Made by a program: the position numbers and the translations under genes. Positions 31,537 through 32,442 of a stretch of DNA of 32,442 bases are shown here, one piece after another. The notes under the pieces were generated by a model that did not search any database, was not told the origin of the DNA, and saw only the letters and a list, made by a program, of their open reading frames with translations. The DNA is taken from the NCBI GenBank assembly GCA_937966095.1, contig CALCKF010000005.1, forward strand, positions 1-32,442, given 5' to 3'. The first letter of the stretch is position 1, and each line of letters starts with the position of its first letter. This DNA comes from an uncultured Eubacterium sp. (GTDB lineage Bacteria > Bacillota > Clostridia > Peptostreptococcales > Anaerovoracaceae).

Positions 31537-32442
31537 TGAACAGCAAAAGGGGCAGCAGTGCTGTTTTTCTGATGGTGATATTATCTGCACTGATATCAAT
31601 AACCCTGATGCTCGTATATGGTATCAGGGAGGAATGTATGAGGAGCCGCATAGACGGAATACTTAATCTGGCCGGAAATTCCGTAATATCAGAATATGAT
31701 CTTGATATAAAGGAAGAATATGGGTTGTTTATGATCGCGGGGCAGGAGGAAATACTTGAGGACAGGTTTTACCGTTATGCGGAGTACTCCCTGTCACATA
31801 TGGATAATGCGGATATCAGCAAGATAAGCGTTTCCGGAAAAAGATTTTCTGCTACGGACACGGAACTTATAAAAGGTCAGATATTGGAATATATGAAGCT
31901 GGAAATTGCTGAAGACAGTCATGACATAGAGAAGGAAGATACGGATGAAAATATATCAGAGAACGATATGGAGAACAGAGAAATCAGACATGGACCTACA
32001 GCCGTATCTCTTCCTTCCGTGGCCATGCCTGAAAAAAGCCTTACTGTTGTTGCTGGTGAGGTGGCAAAGAATTCGGAAAAAATACCGGAAGTATTTAAAT
32101 CAGGCATAGGGACATATATGCTGGACCGGTATATATTAAAAAAATTTAACAGAAGGACAATGGCCGTCAATAAAGCGCATTTTTTTAAAAACGAAGTTGA
32201 ATATATATTGGGTGGTGAAAGGTCGGATATAAAAAATGAAAAGCGTGTGGAAACAGCTTTGAAAGCAATGAGATTCCCTTTGAATCTTGCACATATATAT
32301 CTGGACCCTGAAAAGAGAGCGAAAACGCTTGCAGCGGCAGAAATGATCACACCGGGAGCTGCTGCAGCGGCAACACAGGCATTGCTGGCCATCTTACCGC
32401 CTCTGAAAATGGAGAATTTTATGGAAAAACCGGAACCAGACG
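31536..32442 (+). CDS. DUF5702-like Tad-locus membrane protein (3' truncated)
   Basis: The frame is open from ATG 31536 to the window end (302 codons). AAAGGGGC is the ribosome binding site and the start overlaps the previous stop. A pilin-like hydrophobic helix at the N terminus (AVFLMVILSALISITLMLVY) is followed by IDGILNLAGNSVISEYDLDI and KEEYGLFMIAG, then an acidic linker (about 125-160). The later part has EVEYILGGERSDIKNEKRV and PLNLAHIYLDPEKRAKTLAA. This pattern matches, from memory, DUF5702 proteins of clostridial Tad operons. Function is unknown; an extracytoplasmic pilus-assembly or tip role is inference. The gene continues beyond the window. Confidence 0.8.
   Translation, partial: MNSKRGSSAVFLMVILSALISITLMLVYGIREECMRSRIDGILNLAGNSVISEYDLDIKEEYGLFMIAGQEEILEDRFYRYAEYSLSHMDNADISKISVSGKRFSATDTELIKGQILEYMKLEIAEDSHDIEKEDTDENISENDMENREIRHGPTAVSLPSVAMPEKSLTVVAGEVAKNSEKIPEVFKSGIGTYMLDRYILKKFNRRTMAVNKAHFFKNEVEYILGGERSDIKNEKRVETALKAMRFPLNLAHIYLDPEKRAKTLAAAEMITPGAAAAATQALLAILPPLKMENFMEKPEPD

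Noticed and set aside
30832..31599. A 255-codon frame on the minus strand in the Tad region.
   Set aside because: It lies opposite four well-supported overlapping pilus genes, has a composition typical of shadow frames (rich in His, Phe, Ser) and no ribosome binding site.
1..32442. Looked for CRISPR arrays, tRNA or rRNA genes, insertion sequences, phage genes and attachment sites.
   Set aside because: No regular repeats, transposase, integrase or structural RNA gene pattern was seen; composition and coding style are even across the window.

Overview
The window reads as chromosomal core DNA from a low-GC, anaerobic, spore-forming member of the Clostridia (Eubacteriales). I place it near the Peptostreptococcales/Anaerovoracaceae type only tentatively. 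The reasons are: sporulation genes (SpoVB-like flippase, alpha/beta-type SASP, YlbJ, SpoIIIE/FtsK); an oxygen-sensitive class III ribonucleotide reductase with its activase; acetate kinase; strong AGGAGG ribosome binding sites; heavy use of ATA and AGA codons; and gene orders shared with Bacillus and Clostridium. I see no rRNA, tRNA, CRISPR array, IS element or phage gene. No gene-free stretch exceeds 300 bases; the longest (17019-17287) is filled by a riboswitch.

Layout. 1-2388: end of a SpoVB-like flippase gene, then HU, RqcP (YabO) and a hotdog thioesterase, closed by a bidirectional terminator. 2400-4510: a leftward lipoprotein that looks like a catalytically dead PepD-type dipeptidase, and a divergent GNAT acetyltransferase. 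4562-7502: nrdD-nrdG, with its own promoter and a possible NrdR box. 7526-10641: rpmB, a small leftward membrane protein, an Asp23-family protein and recG. 10690-12714: a spore SASP, rsmD, coaD and a coiled-coil protein. 12734-14928: ylbJ and tmcAL, neither with a Shine-Dalgarno sequence. 14952-16638: ackA and rpmF. 16674-19942: an Spx/ArsC-like protein, then a yybP-ykoY manganese riboswitch controlling a P-type cation ATPase. 20029-21033: asd, leftward. 21238-27892: uppP, ftsK/spoIIIE, rimO, pgsA and cinA, closely packed and probably one operon. 27926-32442 (runs off the end): a monoderm-type Tad/Flp pilus operon with tadA, tadB, tadC, a 52-residue Flp1-like pilin, a TadE-like protein and a DUF5702-like protein.

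How the parts work together. Most genes are housekeeping: translation (RqcP, L28, L32, RsmD, RimO, TmcAL), DNA metabolism (HU, RecG, FtsK, NrdDG), envelope and lipids (UppP, PgsA, CoaD, SpoVB-like), and amino acid or energy metabolism (Asd, AckA). The most informative non-coding element is the manganese riboswitch, whose P1 stem and terminator stem are visibly mutually exclusive. It predicts that the ATPase exports Mn2+. The least explained items are the inactive PepD-like lipoprotein, a similar leader motif before rpmB and rpmF, a terminator-like hairpin covering the ylbJ start codon, an anti-Shine-Dalgarno sequence in the SASP leader, and an uncharacterised extracytoplasmic domain in the TadC-like protein.
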